Assembly (NCBI RefSeq): GCF_002272795.1 | Contig: NZ_MLAT01000002.1 | Span: forward strand, 1 to 64,000 | Direction of reading: 5' to 3' | Source of the DNA: Helicobacter sp. 13S00482-2 | Lineage (GTDB): Bacteria; Campylobacterota; Campylobacteria; Campylobacterales; Helicobacteraceae | Length of the DNA stretch: 64,000 bases | Part shown: positions 17,133-26,580 of the stretch, in pieces | Numbering within the stretch: the first letter of the stretch is position 1 | Layout: each line of letters starts with the position of its first letter | Position numbers and translations under genes: made by a program | Notes under the pieces: model-generated | Told to the model about the DNA's origin: nothing | The model's input: the letters and a program-made list of their open reading frames with translations, nothing else | Databases searched by the model: none

Positions 17133-18931
17133 ATGCCTCTTTAATAGAACGAATCAAAAATCTTCCCACCACTAGCGGTGTGTATCAATACTATGATAAA
17201 CATAACAAGCTTTTATATATTGGTAAAGCAAAAAATCTCAAAAATCGCATTAAAAGTTATTTCAGAATAGAAAATGATAAAATTTTTCCCAATCCATCCA
17301 ATGGCCATCGTATCCAAATGATGGTCTCTCAGATAGCCTATCTTCAAACCCTGCTAGTACAAAACGAACAAGATGCACTTATTTTAGAAAATTCTCTGAT
17401 AAAACAACTCAAGCCAAAATACAACATTTTATTGCGAGATGATAAAACTTATCCTTATATTTATATTGATATGTCTGAGGAATTCCCAACACCTTCAATC
17501 ACTAGAAAAATCATCAAAAATAAAAATGTCAAATATTTTGGACCATACACATCAGGATCAAGAGAAATCCTAGATAGTTTGTATGAGATATTACCTCTTG
17601 TGCAAAAAAGAGCTTGTTTGAATGGAAAAAAAGCTTGTCTATTTTATCAGATAAAACGCTGTCCTGCCCCTTGTGAAGGAAAGATTAGTGCATCTGAATA
17701 TCATCAAATCATCACTCAAGCTATCAACTTAATTCAAAATAAAAACAAACTCCTAGGTGAATTGGAATCAAAAATGATCTCCCTCTCAGATAAAATGCGA
17801 TTTGAAGAAGCGATGATTTATCGAGATAGAATCAAAAAACTACAAAGTATTGAGAATTTTTCAAATATAGATTTAGCAAAACTCTATAATCTGGATATTT
17901 TTGCCCTCTCTTATGAGGGAAAAAATGCTATTTTATCAAAGCTTTTTATGCGTGATGGAAAAATTGTATCTTCAAACTTTGAACACATCAAATCTGAGTA
18001 TGCTTTTGATGAAAATTCTATCTATCAACAAGCTATAATCAACCACTACAAAGAAGAAATTCCACTCCCTCCAGATCAAATACTCATACCTTCTATCAGT
18101 TCACAAGAAGATATTAACGAATTAGAAGAGTTTCTTCAAAATCACTGTAAAAGAAAAATCCAAATCCTGATTCCTCAAAAAGGAGACAAAAAAAATCTCA
18201 TTGAACTTGCTTTCAAAAATGCCAATGAAATTTTAAGACTTCAAAGCTCTAGAAGTTATCTTGAAGACACTTTATTGCTGGAGTTAAAAGAATTATTAAA
18301 CCTCAATGAGATTCCTTTTGTGATAGAAGTATTTGACACAAGCCATCACTCTGGTAGTCATATCGTAGGAGGTATGGTTGTGTATGAAAATATGAATTTT
18401 ATCAAAGATAGCTACAGGCGTTATATTTTGGAAGGAAAAGATGAATACTCCCAAATCAAAGAGATGTTGATTAGACGTGCCAAAGATTTCTCCAAAAAAG
18501 CACCGCCTAATCTCTGGATTATAGATGGAGGAAAAGCTCAAATCAATCTAGCTAGAGATATCCTTCAAAGTGTTGGAGTGGATATTGACATTATAGGTAT
18601 CGCCAAAGAAAAAATTGACTCCAAAGCCCACCGTGCAAAAGGAAGTGCTAAAGACACTATATATACTCTTGAGAGAACTTTTCATCTAAAACCTTCAGAC
18701 AAAAGACTTCAGTTTTTACAAAAACTCCGTGATGAAGTTCATCGATATGCCATCACTTTTCACCGCCAACAAAAACAAAAAGATATGCACAAAATATCTC
18801 TTTTGGAGAAAAAAGGTATTGGTAAAACAAGCGTAAAGAAATTATTAGATTTTTTTGGTTCATTTGAGGCAATAGAAAATGCAACTCCTGATGAAATCAA
18901 AGAAGTTTTAAGCAAAAAGCTCAAATACTAG
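17129..18931 (+). CDS. uvrC: Excinuclease ABC subunit C
   Basis: The 600-residue protein makes both incisions in nucleotide excision repair with UvrA and UvrB. A GIY-YIG endonuclease domain comes first (TSGVYQYYDKHNKLLYIGKA, about residues 12-32). A Cys-rich RCPAPCEGKI follows near residue 182, then a UVR motif (MRFEEAMIYRDRIKKLQ near 220). The RNase H-like domain has EVFDTSHHSGSHIVGGMVV near residue 400, and a helix-hairpin-helix tail ends the protein. The start is TTG at 17129 inside the upstream stop (TTGA overlap). Confidence 0.96.
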   Translation: MNASLIERIKNLPTTSGVYQYYDKHNKLLYIGKAKNLKNRIKSYFRIENDKIFPNPSNGHRIQMMVSQIAYLQTLLVQNEQDALILENSLIKQLKPKYNILLRDDKTYPYIYIDMSEEFPTPSITRKIIKNKNVKYFGPYTSGSREILDSLYEILPLVQKRACLNGKKACLFYQIKRCPAPCEGKISASEYHQIITQAINLIQNKNKLLGELESKMISLSDKMRFEEAMIYRDRIKKLQSIENFSNIDLAKLYNLDIFALSYEGKNAILSKLFMRDGKIVSSNFEHIKSEYAFDENSIYQQAIINHYKEEIPLPPDQILIPSISSQEDINELEEFLQNHCKRKIQILIPQKGDKKNLIELAFKNANEILRLQSSRSYLEDTLLLELKELLNLNEIPFVIEVFDTSHHSGSHIVGGMVVYENMNFIKDSYRRYILEGKDEYSQIKEMLIRRAKDFSKKAPPNLWIIDGGKAQINLARDILQSVGVDIDIIGIAKEKIDSKAHRAKGSAKDTIYTLERTFHLKPSDKRLQFLQKLRDEVHRYAITFHRQQKQKDMHKISLLEKKGIGKTSVKKLLDFFGSFEAIENATPDEIKEVLSKKLKY

Positions 18932-18983
18932 CTTAAGAGTTTGGCTAAAATTACAAAATAATTATTCATAATCAAGGTTTAAA

Positions 18984-20258
18984 ATGATGAAAAATATCAA
19001 TATTGGTGTTATTGGCGTGGGCGTTGTAGGAACTAGCGTGATAAAGATCCTACAAGAAAATAAGGAAATTATTTCTGCAAGAGCAGGTGCGAATGTAGTA
19101 GTCAAAAAAGGGGTCATCAGAAATCTATCAAAAGCAAGAGATGTGAATATTCCTTTGAGTGATAATATTGATGAGATTTTTAAAGATGATGAAATTGACA
19201 TTGTTATTGAATTAATGGGAGGAGTGGAAGAAGCTTATGAGATAGCAAAAAAAGCACTTCAAAATAAAAAAGCACTTATCACGGCAAATAAAGCTATGTT
19301 GGCTTATCATCGATATGATTTACAAAAAATTGCCAAGGATATTCCCATTGGTTTTGAAGCAAGCGTGTGTGGGGGAATACCCATCATCAAAGCACTAAAA
19401 GATGGCTTAGGAGCTAATCATATCTTAGCACTCAAAGGAATTCTAAATGGTACAAGCAACTACATACTCACTCAAATGATACAAGAAAATCAAGATTTTA
19501 ATGACGCTCTTTCTCAAGCTCAAAAGTTAGGTTATGCCGAAGCTGATCCTAGTTTAGATATTAATGGCATAGATGCTGGTCATAAATTATTAATTTTAGC
19601 TTCACTAGCTTATGGAATTGATGCCAAACCTCAGGACATCATCATAGAAGGTATTGAATCTATCAACTCTGATGATATTGAATTTGCAAACGAATTTGGT
19701 TATTCCATCAAACTTTTAGGAATTGCCAAAAAAGAGGGGAATGAAGTTGAGCTTAGAGTTCATCCAACGATGATCAATAAAAATCAGATGATTGCAAAAG
19801 TTGAAGGTGTGATGAATGGAATCAGTGTTATAGGCGATAGGGTTGGTGAAACTCTATATTATGGAGCGGGAGCGGGAGGTGATGCAACGGCAAGTGCTGT
19901 TATTAGCGATATTATAGAAATCATTAGGGGGAAAAGTTCATTGATGTTAGGATTTGAAAACTCTCCTCACACACCTCTTAGTTTAAAATCCAAAGACTCT
20001 ATCAAAAGTCATTATTATATAAGACTACTAGCTATTGATAAGCCTGGTGTTCTCGCACAAATTGCTTCTATAATGAGTAAAAATAATATTTCTATCAGTG
20101 CATTTTTGCAAAAAGAATCCAAACAAAAAAATAGTGCAAAAATACTCTTTGCCACTCATGTCACAACTGAATATGCTATTAAAAATACGATTACTGAAAT
20201 CAAAAAATTAGATTCTATTCTTCAAGAACCCTACATCATAAGAATTGAAGATGAGTAG
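18984..20258 (+). CDS. hom: Homoserine dehydrogenase
   Basis: This 424-residue enzyme reduces aspartate semialdehyde to homoserine in the threonine/methionine branch. The NAD(P)-binding [12 protein letters not shown] is at the N-terminus. The catalytic region contains [14 protein letters not shown] and [22 protein letters not shown]-terminal ACT domain (about 345-424) implies amino-acid feedback. It is monofunctional, with no aspartokinase part. Its 3' end overlaps the yraN start. Confidence 0.96.
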   Translation: MMKNINIGVIGVGVVGTSVIKILQENKEIISARAGANVVVKKGVIRNLSKARDVNIPLSDNIDEIFKDDEIDIVIELMGGVEEAYEIAKKALQNKKALITANKAMLAYHRYDLQKIAKDIPIGFEASVCGGIPIIKALKDGLGANHILALKGILNGTSNYILTQMIQENQDFNDALSQAQKLGYAEADPSLDINGIDAGHKLLILASLAYGIDAKPQDIIIEGIESINSDDIEFANEFGYSIKLLGIAKKEGNEVELRVHPTMINKNQMIAKVEGVMNGISVIGDRVGETLYYGAGAGGDATASAVISDIIEIIRGKSSLMLGFENSPHTPLSLKSKDSIKSHYYIRLLAIDKPGVLAQIASIMSKNNISISAFLQKESKQKNSAKILFATHVTTEYAIKNTITEIKKLDSILQEPYIIRIEDE

Positions 20259-20577
20259 GAAAAAGGGTCTTTACGCAGAAAGTTTGGCTTGTGAATATCT
20301 ACAAAAAAATGGCTATGAAATCATACAGAGGAATTTTTCATCTAAATATGGTGAAATAGACATCATTGCACTAAAAAGCAAAATCATTCATTTCATTGAA
20401 GTCAAAAGTGGCAAGAATTTTGAGCCCATATACGCAATCACACCTAAGAAAATGTCTAAAATTATAAAGACAATCCAATATTATCTACTCCAATATGATC
20501 CCCAAACAACCTACTGCATTGATGCACTTATCATCAAAGACGAAGACATTAATTTGATAGAAAATATCACTTTATAA
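20251..20577 (+). CDS. yraN: YraN-family (UPF0102) endonuclease-like protein
   Basis: This protein of about 108 residues has a PD-(D/E)XK nuclease-like core: [17 protein letters not shown], then [10 protein letters not shown], then [10 protein letters not shown], the canonical UPF0102 pattern. I prefer the ATG at 20251, though the in-frame ATG 6 bases upstream is also possible. It overlaps the hom 3' end by 8 bases. The biological role of the family is still poorly defined. Confidence 0.9.
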   Translation: MSRKKGLYAESLACEYLQKNGYEIIQRNFSSKYGEIDIIALKSKIIHFIEVKSGKNFEPIYAITPKKMSKIIKTIQYYLLQYDPQTTYCIDALIIKDEDINLIENITL

Positions 20578-20617
20578 AAATTATTCATATGATATTTAAA
20601 ATTTATATTTTTTTATG

Positions 20618-20623
20618 TATAAT
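20618..20623 (+). promoter_or_regulatory. Extended -10 promoter element of trxA
   Basis: TATAAT is preceded by TG (TGTATAAT), in the TTTT-rich context typical of epsilonproteobacterial sigma-70 promoters. A start around 20630 would leave a leader of roughly 24 bases before trxA. A very similar TATAATCAACGC segment lies upstream of the hsdM remnant (22808-22819). Confidence 0.65.
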
Positions 20624-20653
20624 CAACGCCATATTTAAATAATGGAGAAGAAA

Positions 20654-20971
20654 ATGAGTAAATACATAGAATTAACAAAAGAAAACTTTGATACTATAAC
20701 AAAAAATGGCGTGGCTCTAGTTGATTTTTGGGCTCCTTGGTGTGGTCCTTGCAGGATGTTAGCTCCTGTGATTGATGAATTAGCACAAGAATATGAAGGT
20801 AAAGTTGCTATTTGCAAGGTCAATACAGATGAACAAGATGAACTTTCTGCAAAATATGGGATCAGAAGCATCCCTTCTATTATTTTTATGAAAAATGGAG
20901 AGGTTGTAGATCAAATCACAGGTGCTGTATCCAAACAAGTTCTAAAAGATAAAATCGATTCTATATCCTAA
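20654..20971 (+). CDS. trxA: Thioredoxin
   Basis: The 105-residue protein has the classic WAPWCGPCRM active site near residue 30 and the cis-Pro loop SIPSIIFM near residue 73. It is a cytoplasmic disulfide reductase reduced by TrxB. The start is the ATG at 20654, because the ribosome site GGAGAA (20644-20649) overlaps an in-frame upstream ATG at 20642. Confidence 0.97.
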   Translation: MSKYIELTKENFDTITKNGVALVDFWAPWCGPCRMLAPVIDELAQEYEGKVAICKVNTDEQDELSAKYGIRSIPSIIFMKNGEVVDQITGAVSKQVLKDKIDSIS

Positions 20972-20976
20972 TTTTT

Positions 20977-20994
20977 CCGTGATCTAGATCACGG
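20977..20994. promoter_or_regulatory. Perfect 18-bp palindrome between trxA and trxB
   Basis: CCGTGATCTAGATCACGG reads the same on both strands. Its core GTGATCTAGATCAC is the ideal two-fold half-site pair of the CRP/FNR family (TGTGA-N6-TCACA in E. coli). It lies about 75-92 bases before the trxB ATG, and possible -10 boxes follow (TATACT 21002-21007 or AATACT 21021-21026). It may be an operator for a CRP/FNR-type regulator. It is less likely a terminator of trxA, because only four T residues follow and there is no loop. Confidence 0.5.
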
Positions 20995-21068
20995 GCTTTT
21001 ATATACTCATCATTTATGATTCAATACTAACATATTTATCAAATAAAAATTTTTATCGGAGGCTTTTT

Positions 21069-22007
21069 ATGATTGATTTAGCAATTATTGGTGGAGGTCC
21101 TGCTGGATTATCTGCTGGACTTTATGCCACAAGAGGAGGTATCAAAGATGTTGTATTGTTTGAAAAAGGAATGCCTGGGGGTCAAATCACTGGAAGCAGT
21201 GAGATAGAAAACTACCCAGGAGTAAAAGAAGTCCTCAGTGGTCTAGATTTTATGGAGCCCTGGCAAGAACAGTGCTTTCGTTTTGGACTCAAGCACGAAA
21301 TGGTAGAGGTTTCTACCATAACAAAAGAAGGCAAAATATTCAAAATCTTCCAAAACGATGGCAAAGTAGTTGAGGCTAGAAGCGTTATTGTTACAACCGG
21401 AGGAAGACCTAAAAGAACAGGTATCAAAGGCGAAGATGAATTTTGGGGGAAAGGAGTTAGCACCTGTGCTACTTGCGATGGATTTTTTTACAAAAATAAA
21501 GAGGTTGCCGTGCTAGGTGGTGGTGATACAGCACTTGAAGAAGCTATCTATCTGACAAAAATGTGTAAAAAAGTCTATGTTATCCACAGAAGATCAGAAT
21601 TTAGAGCAGCGCCTATCACAGTAGAACATGCCAAAAAAAATGAAAAAATCCAATTCATTACTCCTGCGACTGTAGAAGAAATCAAAGGCGATAATGGCGG
21701 TGTGAATTCTATAACTATCAAGAACATTCAAACAAACCAAACAACCCAACTTGATGTACCTGGCATATTCATATTTGTAGGCTATGAGGTTAATAACAAT
21801 ATTCTCAAGCAAAGTAATGGCACGATGCTATGTGAATGCGATCAATATGGATCAATGATTGTGGATTTGAATATGAGAACAAATATTGAAGGCTTATTTG
21901 GTGCGGGAGATATTCGGACAAAGGCCTCAAAACAGGTCATTTGTGCAGCTGGAGATGGAGCAACCGCAGGACTTGAAGCTATAGCATACCTTGATTCTCA
22001 CAAATAA
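21069..22007 (+). CDS. trxB: Thioredoxin reductase
   Basis: This 312-residue FAD/NADPH flavoenzyme recycles thioredoxin. It has the N-terminal FAD motif [15 protein letters not shown], redox-active CATC (residues about 133-136 in [12 protein letters not shown]), the NADPH motif [13 protein letters not shown] and the C-terminal FGAGDIRTK motif. CGGAGG precedes the ATG. It stands 97 bp after trxA with a palindromic operator candidate between them, so it may have its own promoter. Confidence 0.97.
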   Translation: MIDLAIIGGGPAGLSAGLYATRGGIKDVVLFEKGMPGGQITGSSEIENYPGVKEVLSGLDFMEPWQEQCFRFGLKHEMVEVSTITKEGKIFKIFQNDGKVVEARSVIVTTGGRPKRTGIKGEDEFWGKGVSTCATCDGFFYKNKEVAVLGGGDTALEEAIYLTKMCKKVYVIHRRSEFRAAPITVEHAKKNEKIQFITPATVEEIKGDNGGVNSITIKNIQTNQTTQLDVPGIFIFVGYEVNNNILKQSNGTMLCECDQYGSMIVDLNMRTNIEGLFGAGDIRTKASKQVICAAGDGATAGLEAIAYLDSHK

Positions 22008-22020
22008 TTTAGGAAATATA

Positions 22021-22779
22021 ATGAAAATAGGTGTATTTGGTGCAACTGGAAGAGTAGGAAAACTACTCCTAGAAGAAATCAAAGAAGATAAGTCATTAGA
22101 GTTAGGCAGTATTTTTATTCGCAAGGAATTAAATATTTCCCTCTCAAAAGATATTTTGGTCACAAACGATCTAAAAACCTTCGTTCAAAATTCTGATATC
22201 ATTATTGATTTTTCACTTCCAGAAGCGACCAAAACACTTTTATCCACTCTCTCTTCCCATCCAAAACCCATCGTATGTGGAACAACAGGGCTAGGAGATT
22301 CGGAACTAAAAACCATAGATAAACTCTCCAAGAGTATGCCCATACTCTATGCTACTAATATGTCTCAAGGAATTGCAATGTTAGGAGAAGTGGCCACTAT
22401 GCTCTCTAGAACGCTTAAAGAAGCTGATATAGAGATTTGCGAGATTCATCATCGATACAAAAAAGACGCCCCCAGCGGTACAGCACTCACGCTCGGGCAA
22501 AAATGCGCAAAAGCAAGAGGGCTTGATTTTGACAAAATTCGCATATCTGGCAGAGATGGCAATATAGGCCAAAGAAGCAACGATGAAATCGCACTGATGA
22601 GTCTAAGAGGCGGGGATGTAGCAGGGAGGCACACTATTGGATTTTATATGGATGGGGAATACATAGAGATCACCCACAATGCAACTTCCCGCCTAACCTT
22701 TGCAAAAGGAGCCTTAAAAGCTGCCAAATGGCTTATCAATCAAAAAAATGGTCTTTATGACATCAATGATATTTTTTAA
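22021..22779 (+). CDS. dapB: 4-hydroxy-tetrahydrodipicolinate reductase
   Basis: The 252-residue enzyme acts in lysine/diaminopimelate synthesis. The N-terminal nucleotide-binding IGVFGATGRVGKLL, the central EICEIHHRYKKDAPSGTAL (catalytic His/Lys) and GRHTIGFYMDGEYIEITHNA are conserved. I place the start at the ATG at 22021, which has TAGGAA upstream, rather than 30 bases earlier, because the dinucleotide-binding motif begins at its second residue. Confidence 0.96.
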   Translation: MKIGVFGATGRVGKLLLEEIKEDKSLELGSIFIRKELNISLSKDILVTNDLKTFVQNSDIIIDFSLPEATKTLLSTLSSHPKPIVCGTTGLGDSELKTIDKLSKSMPILYATNMSQGIAMLGEVATMLSRTLKEADIEICEIHHRYKKDAPSGTALTLGQKCAKARGLDFDKIRISGRDGNIGQRSNDEIALMSLRGGDVAGRHTIGFYMDGEYIEITHNATSRLTFAKGALKAAKWLINQKNGLYDINDIF

Positions 22780-22807
22780 AAGTATTTTAAAAAATTAAAT
22801 TTTGAGA

Positions 22808-22813
22808 TATAAT
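22808..22813 (+). promoter_or_regulatory. -10 promoter element of the hsdM remnant
   Basis: TATAAT lies 34 bases before the GTG of the hsdM remnant. The sequence TATAATCAACGC is the same as at the trxA promoter. The promoter seems intact although the gene behind it is broken. Confidence 0.5.
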
Positions 22814-22841
22814 CAACGCAAAAAAATCATTGGAAATTACT

Positions 22842-23448
22842 GTGGCAAAACAAAAAAATCAACCCGAATCGCTCTAAATAACCCTTTGGAAAAGTGCTGA
22901 TAAACTCCGAAAAAATATCGATGCTGCTGAGTATAAGCACATCGTGCTAGGTCTTGTATTTCTAAAATATATCTCTGATAGTTTCCTTGAACTTTACAAT
23001 TCCCTATTAGATCAAAAAGATGCTGTGGGGGGGGGGGATGAAGAGGATAAAGACGAATACAAAGCCGAAAATGTCTTCTTCGTCCCTCCTAGTGCTAGGT
23101 GGGATCATCTCCAAAACAGTGCAAAATTATCAAATATCGGAAAAATACTCGATGATGCGATGGATCAGATCGAAAAGGAAAATCCATCCTTAAAAGATGT
23201 CCTCCCAAAAAACCTAGATCCAAAAGCCTTAGGGGAACTCATAGATCTCATAGGAAATATTTCCTTAGGAGATGCCAAGCTAGGAGTGCTGATGGCGTAT
23301 TGATTGGACTATTAAAGAAAGTGTTCAAGCAAAATTAAGAACCACCATCAAAAGAACTTTGAGAGAGTTTGGTTATCCTCCGAATATGCAGGTTCTAGCA
23401 ACAGAAACAGTGGTAAAACAAGCCGAAATAATAGCTAGTGAAATATAA
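22842..23448 (+). pseudogene. Deleted type I restriction-modification locus: hsdM 5' end joined to hsdR 3' end
   Basis: From a GTG at 22842 the frame reads VAKQKNQPESL, then a TAA stop (22875-22877). It continues in the same frame as the N-terminal domain of HsdM (LWKSADKLRKNIDAAEYKHI, KYISDSFLELY, KIWDD-like region), ending abruptly after GDAKLGVLMAY at 23303. From about 23293 another frame encodes the C-terminus of HsdR (WRIDWTIKESVQAKLR, LREFGYPPNMQ), ending at 23448. The methylase core with its NPPY motif, hsdS and nearly all of hsdR are absent. This fits one internal deletion. A G11 tract lies within the hsdM part. Confidence 0.85.
23027..23037 (+). repeat. Homopolymeric G11 tract in the hsdM remnant
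   Basis: Eleven G residues encode a Gly run in the frame that keeps HsdM open on both sides. A change of one or two G would put the downstream part out of frame. That is the design of phase-variable modification genes in Helicobacter and Campylobacter. Here the gene is already dead from a stop and a deletion. Confidence 0.9.
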
Positions 23449-23499
23449 CCGATTAAAGCGAGATTTAAATCTCAAAAACCAAGTTTGTGATTTTTCTAT

Positions 23500-23706
23500 C
23501 TAGACTTTTTTCTGTTGTGCATCTAAATCAGTCAAAAGCTTCTCACCCTTAGCAAAACTATCCCTATCAAATTCTGTGAAACTAATATACACACTCTCTT
23601 TTGGCTTTCGTGCCACTCTCTGCAAAGACTCAGAAACATCTCTAGCAATCTCTCGTTTTTGCTCGGCACTAAGCTTTCCACCGACTTTTATATCAACATA
23701 GGGCAT
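23500..23706 (-). CDS. 4-oxalocrotonate tautomerase-family protein
   Basis: The 68-residue protein begins MPYVDIKV, giving the catalytic N-terminal Pro after Met removal. It has the family pattern KxxIAxxVSESLxRVxxKPKESVYISF. Small tautomerases form hexamers and move protons on keto-enol substrates; the physiological substrate in Helicobacter is unknown. It lies 9 bp downstream of the barrel-protein gene on the same strand. Confidence 0.9.
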   Translation of the reverse strand: MPYVDIKVGGKLSAEQKREIARDVSESLQRVARKPKESVYISFTEFDRDSFAKGEKLLTDLDAQQKKV

Positions 23707-23715
23707 TTTTTCTCC

Positions 23716-25404
23716 TCACCAACTAAACCCGCCACCAAGTTTCAAGCTAATATAACTTGGAACACGAGATCCTGAAATATCTGTTAATTTAAGATTTGAT
23801 TGAAGTGCTAGATCTAAAAAACCTAAAATATTAATTCCCCCAGTGAGTATCACGCCCTCCCCTGCTTGACTTTGAAAATCATACATACTTCCAAAACGGA
23901 AATCAACATATTTAAAATCAAACATAATTCCCCCACCAATCATTTGATTTTTTGGGGAAAGATATGAAAGAGTATTATTAGGCTTGAGATCTATATCCAT
24001 AGCTAGAGATAAAAAATGCCATTCATAAGAAATTCCCGCACGAACTTGCGATTCAAGAATGATTTTTTGATTATTGCCAAGCGAAATGACGGGAGCATTG
24101 ATATTTTTTGCCACAATACCTACGGTTAAATCTTTATAATTATATAAACCCCCAATATCTATACCAAATGTATTTTGAGGAGCTGGAACACTACCTACAT
24201 TTATACCATCAGAAATGGTATTAAAAGATCCCTTTTGATTCACGCTCTGACCAAATGCAAAGATATATTTAGCCGCAAAGCCTATACTAAGATTTCCAAA
24301 AGGTGTATAAAAGGCTTGTCCATAACCAATTGGTATTTCTCCCAAAAGTAAATCTGTAGCTTGTATGTGATGCTCTGCATCATCACTTAGGATTGAATAA
24401 TTATCATAATCTGATTTATTAGAATTACTTAAGGTAATATCATTATTATTCACATCTATTCTCACATAGTTGCCATCTGAAGAAGTGATAATTTGATTAT
24501 GGGTAGGATCAAAACTTGCATTAGCAGAGAAAAAAGCACTTCCAAATATACCAAAAGCAATAGCACCTCTTCCATCAACTCCATTCCCTCCTATCTGCCC
24601 TATTAGTCCATTTTGAGTATTAAAACTCAAATCATTTTTATCCAATGCTTTTTTTATGATATCTAGGCTTTTGATAAGATTTTCAGTATCGGGACTAGAA
24701 GTCAGTTTTACAGTTCCTAGTGTATTTAAAATATCATTCACATTAATATTTCCATTTTGACCTTTATTGGCTAAATCAGCGATTCCATTGACTTGTTCAG
24801 GAGTTAAATTTTGGATAATATTTTTTAAAATACCTGTGTTATCGCCACTTTTGTCAATCGCATCAAGTATCTGACCTTGAAGATAATTAAAAGCATTATA
24901 ACCACTAGCATTCAAGGAGCCATCTGAGAGAGTTGTGGCAGCTTTAAATTGCGCTATTGCATCATCTATGCTTGCAGCATTTTTGATTTTATCGCCCTCT
25001 GCTCCGCCAATAGCATTTCCTAACAAAGTTTTAATATCGCCAAGCTGAGAAAATACATCATCAGCTCCACCAGAGACACCACTAGCTCCGGCAAGAATAG
25101 CACCTCCAACCGAAGAACTTGAATTCCCCTCAATAGAGATATTCTTTATATCATCTACCTTTACATTTGCCAAATTCAGCAAATTGGTTTCTCTAACATT
25201 AGTGCCAAAACTATAGGCAAATCTTGATTTTCTATCCATCCCAAGCAATGCAGGATTATAATAAAGTGCCCACTGTGAATTTCTAAGGGCAACCCCTGCT
25301 CCCCCCATACTTGAAGAAATATTTCCCATAGATCCAAACTCAAGAGCATCTAAGGCAATACCAAACAAAGAACCTGCTAGAATCATTTTAGAAATTTGTC
25401 TCAT
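23716..25404 (-). CDS. Putative outer-membrane beta-barrel protein (TraF_2/FadL-like)
   Basis: The 562-residue protein has a signal peptide (cleavage after about residue 20, LDALEF). The N-terminal motif SSMGGAGVALRNSQWALYYNPALLG is typical of FadL/PorV-type barrels and of proteins annotated as TraF_2. A long Asn/Gly/Asp-rich insert occupies about residues 80-290, before the main barrel strands. The C-terminus ends in an aromatic residue (GGGFSW), as expected for a Bam substrate. Despite the domain name there is no sign of a conjugation locus here. Ligand unknown. Confidence 0.75.
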   Translation of the reverse strand: MRQISKMILAGSLFGIALDALEFGSMGNISSSMGGAGVALRNSQWALYYNPALLGMDRKSRFAYSFGTNVRETNLLNLANVKVDDIKNISIEGNSSSSVGGAILAGASGVSGGADDVFSQLGDIKTLLGNAIGGAEGDKIKNAASIDDAIAQFKAATTLSDGSLNASGYNAFNYLQGQILDAIDKSGDNTGILKNIIQNLTPEQVNGIADLANKGQNGNINVNDILNTLGTVKLTSSPDTENLIKSLDIIKKALDKNDLSFNTQNGLIGQIGGNGVDGRGAIAFGIFGSAFFSANASFDPTHNQIITSSDGNYVRIDVNNNDITLSNSNKSDYDNYSILSDDAEHHIQATDLLLGEIPIGYGQAFYTPFGNLSIGFAAKYIFAFGQSVNQKGSFNTISDGINVGSVPAPQNTFGIDIGGLYNYKDLTVGIVAKNINAPVISLGNNQKIILESQVRAGISYEWHFLSLAMDIDLKPNNTLSYLSPKNQMIGGGIMFDFKYVDFRFGSMYDFQSQAGEGVILTGGINILGFLDLALQSNLKLTDISGSRVPSYISLKLGGGFSW

Positions 25405-25415
25405 GAATCCTCCTT

Positions 25416-26189
25416 TTATATTATTATAACTTCTTCTTGAAGCTTGACACCATATTCATCAAAAACTCTTTTTTTGCCTAAATCAATCAAATTTATAGCA
25501 TCTTCAAAACTACCCTTTCCAAGATTGATTAAAAAATTTGCGTGTTCTTTTGAGAAACCAACATCCCCTATATTATATCCTTTTAAACCTACAGATTCCA
25601 ATAATTTTCCTGCAAAATTTCCTTCAGGATTTTTAAAGCAACTTCCACAGCTTGGTTTTTTTGGATGTGAAGAACGCATCGTTTCAAATGTTTTGACCAA
25701 TTCAGTTCTGAAACCAGATATTTTTTTGAATCTTGCTGCTAGTATCACACCCTTTATATCACTACTGCGATAACCCATAGAAAGACTATTCACATCAACC
25801 CATTTCCCATCAATACACACACAATCCAAAACATTTTTAATTTCATATTCTTTCATTCCTGCATTCATCTTAACAAGTCCGCCAAGACTTCCAGGTAAGG
25901 TACGCAAAAATTCTAATCCTGCGAGATTTAAATCCTTAAAATGTCGATAAATCTTTGCACTACTCGTTGCACCACCCACTTCAATAAAATCATTTTTATC
26001 CAAAAGATAGTCGTAATCTTCCCCCAATATGGCAATATTTTTTGCCTCATGAGAAACTAATAGATTGTTTCCATAGCCAATTATTTGAAGATCTTCGTTT
26101 ATATCCTGAAGATTTTGTATAACTTTTACAGGCAAAGAAGAGCCGATTTTTATACTAGAATATTTTGAAAAATCAATCATCTTTATCAT
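25416..26189 (-). CDS. murB: UDP-N-acetylenolpyruvoylglucosamine reductase
   Basis: The 257-residue FAD enzyme completes UDP-MurNAc synthesis for peptidoglycan. It shows the type II layout: IGYGNNLLVS near residue 37, LAGLEFLRTLPGSLGGLVKMNAGM near residue 90-113, and HPKKPSCGSCFKNPEG with the catalytic Ser/Cys region near 175. The C-terminal HANFLINLGKGS is also present. Its start overlaps the fliQ stop by 4 bases. H. pylori has the same fliQ-murB pair. Confidence 0.95.
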   Translation of the reverse strand: MIKMIDFSKYSSIKIGSSLPVKVIQNLQDINEDLQIIGYGNNLLVSHEAKNIAILGEDYDYLLDKNDFIEVGGATSSAKIYRHFKDLNLAGLEFLRTLPGSLGGLVKMNAGMKEYEIKNVLDCVCIDGKWVDVNSLSMGYRSSDIKGVILAARFKKISGFRTELVKTFETMRSSHPKKPSCGSCFKNPEGNFAGKLLESVGLKGYNIGDVGFSKEHANFLINLGKGSFEDAINLIDLGKKRVFDEYGVKLQEEVIII

Positions 26190-26452
26190 AAAACAAACTT
26201 CGGTATAAGATTTATCAATGTCCTTGTGTAATCCAAAAGCATATTAAGCATCCAAGGCATCGTTAAAATAATCACGCCAATAACTGCTAAAATCTTAGGG
26301 ACAAAAGAAAGTGTCATTTCATTTATTTGGGTTGTCGCTTGAAAAATACTCACTAACAATCCCACAATCAATCCTGCCAAAAGAATAGGCAGAGAAATAA
26401 TCAAAGTGATTTTATAAGTTTCAATCGCTAATCCCATCAATTGCGATTCCAA
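26186..26452 (-). CDS. fliQ: Flagellar export apparatus protein FliQ
   Basis: The 88-residue inner-membrane protein has two hydrophobic helices (about 17-37 and 55-75) and the family motifs LPILLAGLIVGLLVSIFQATTQINEMTL and PKILAV. It forms part of the flagellar type III export gate with FliP and FliR. It is coupled to murB by a 4-base overlap and divergent from trpCF. Confidence 0.96.
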   Translation of the reverse strand: MESQLMGLAIETYKITLIISLPILLAGLIVGLLVSIFQATTQINEMTLSFVPKILAVIGVIILTMPWMLNMLLDYTRTLINLIPKFVL

Positions 26453-26580
26453 GTTCTACTCCTATTTTTCATACAAATCTCTGCGATTATACCCAATTAT
26501 TTGTGCAAAGAGACTTTATTTTAGCTTTTTATGTGTATTATTTGGATACTAAATTTCATCTTTAAAAGGATAAAATCGCA

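Noticed and set aside
24900-25404. Conjugation locus suggested by the TraF-like domain of the barrel protein
   Set aside because: The neighbours are a tautomerase and murB; no relaxase, coupling protein or type IV secretion gene is near, and TraF_2 is a misleading name for barrel proteins.
26453-26580. A trp leader peptide or attenuator upstream of trpCF
   Set aside because: No short frame with adjacent Trp codons and no terminator-like hairpin is visible in the 128-base gap.
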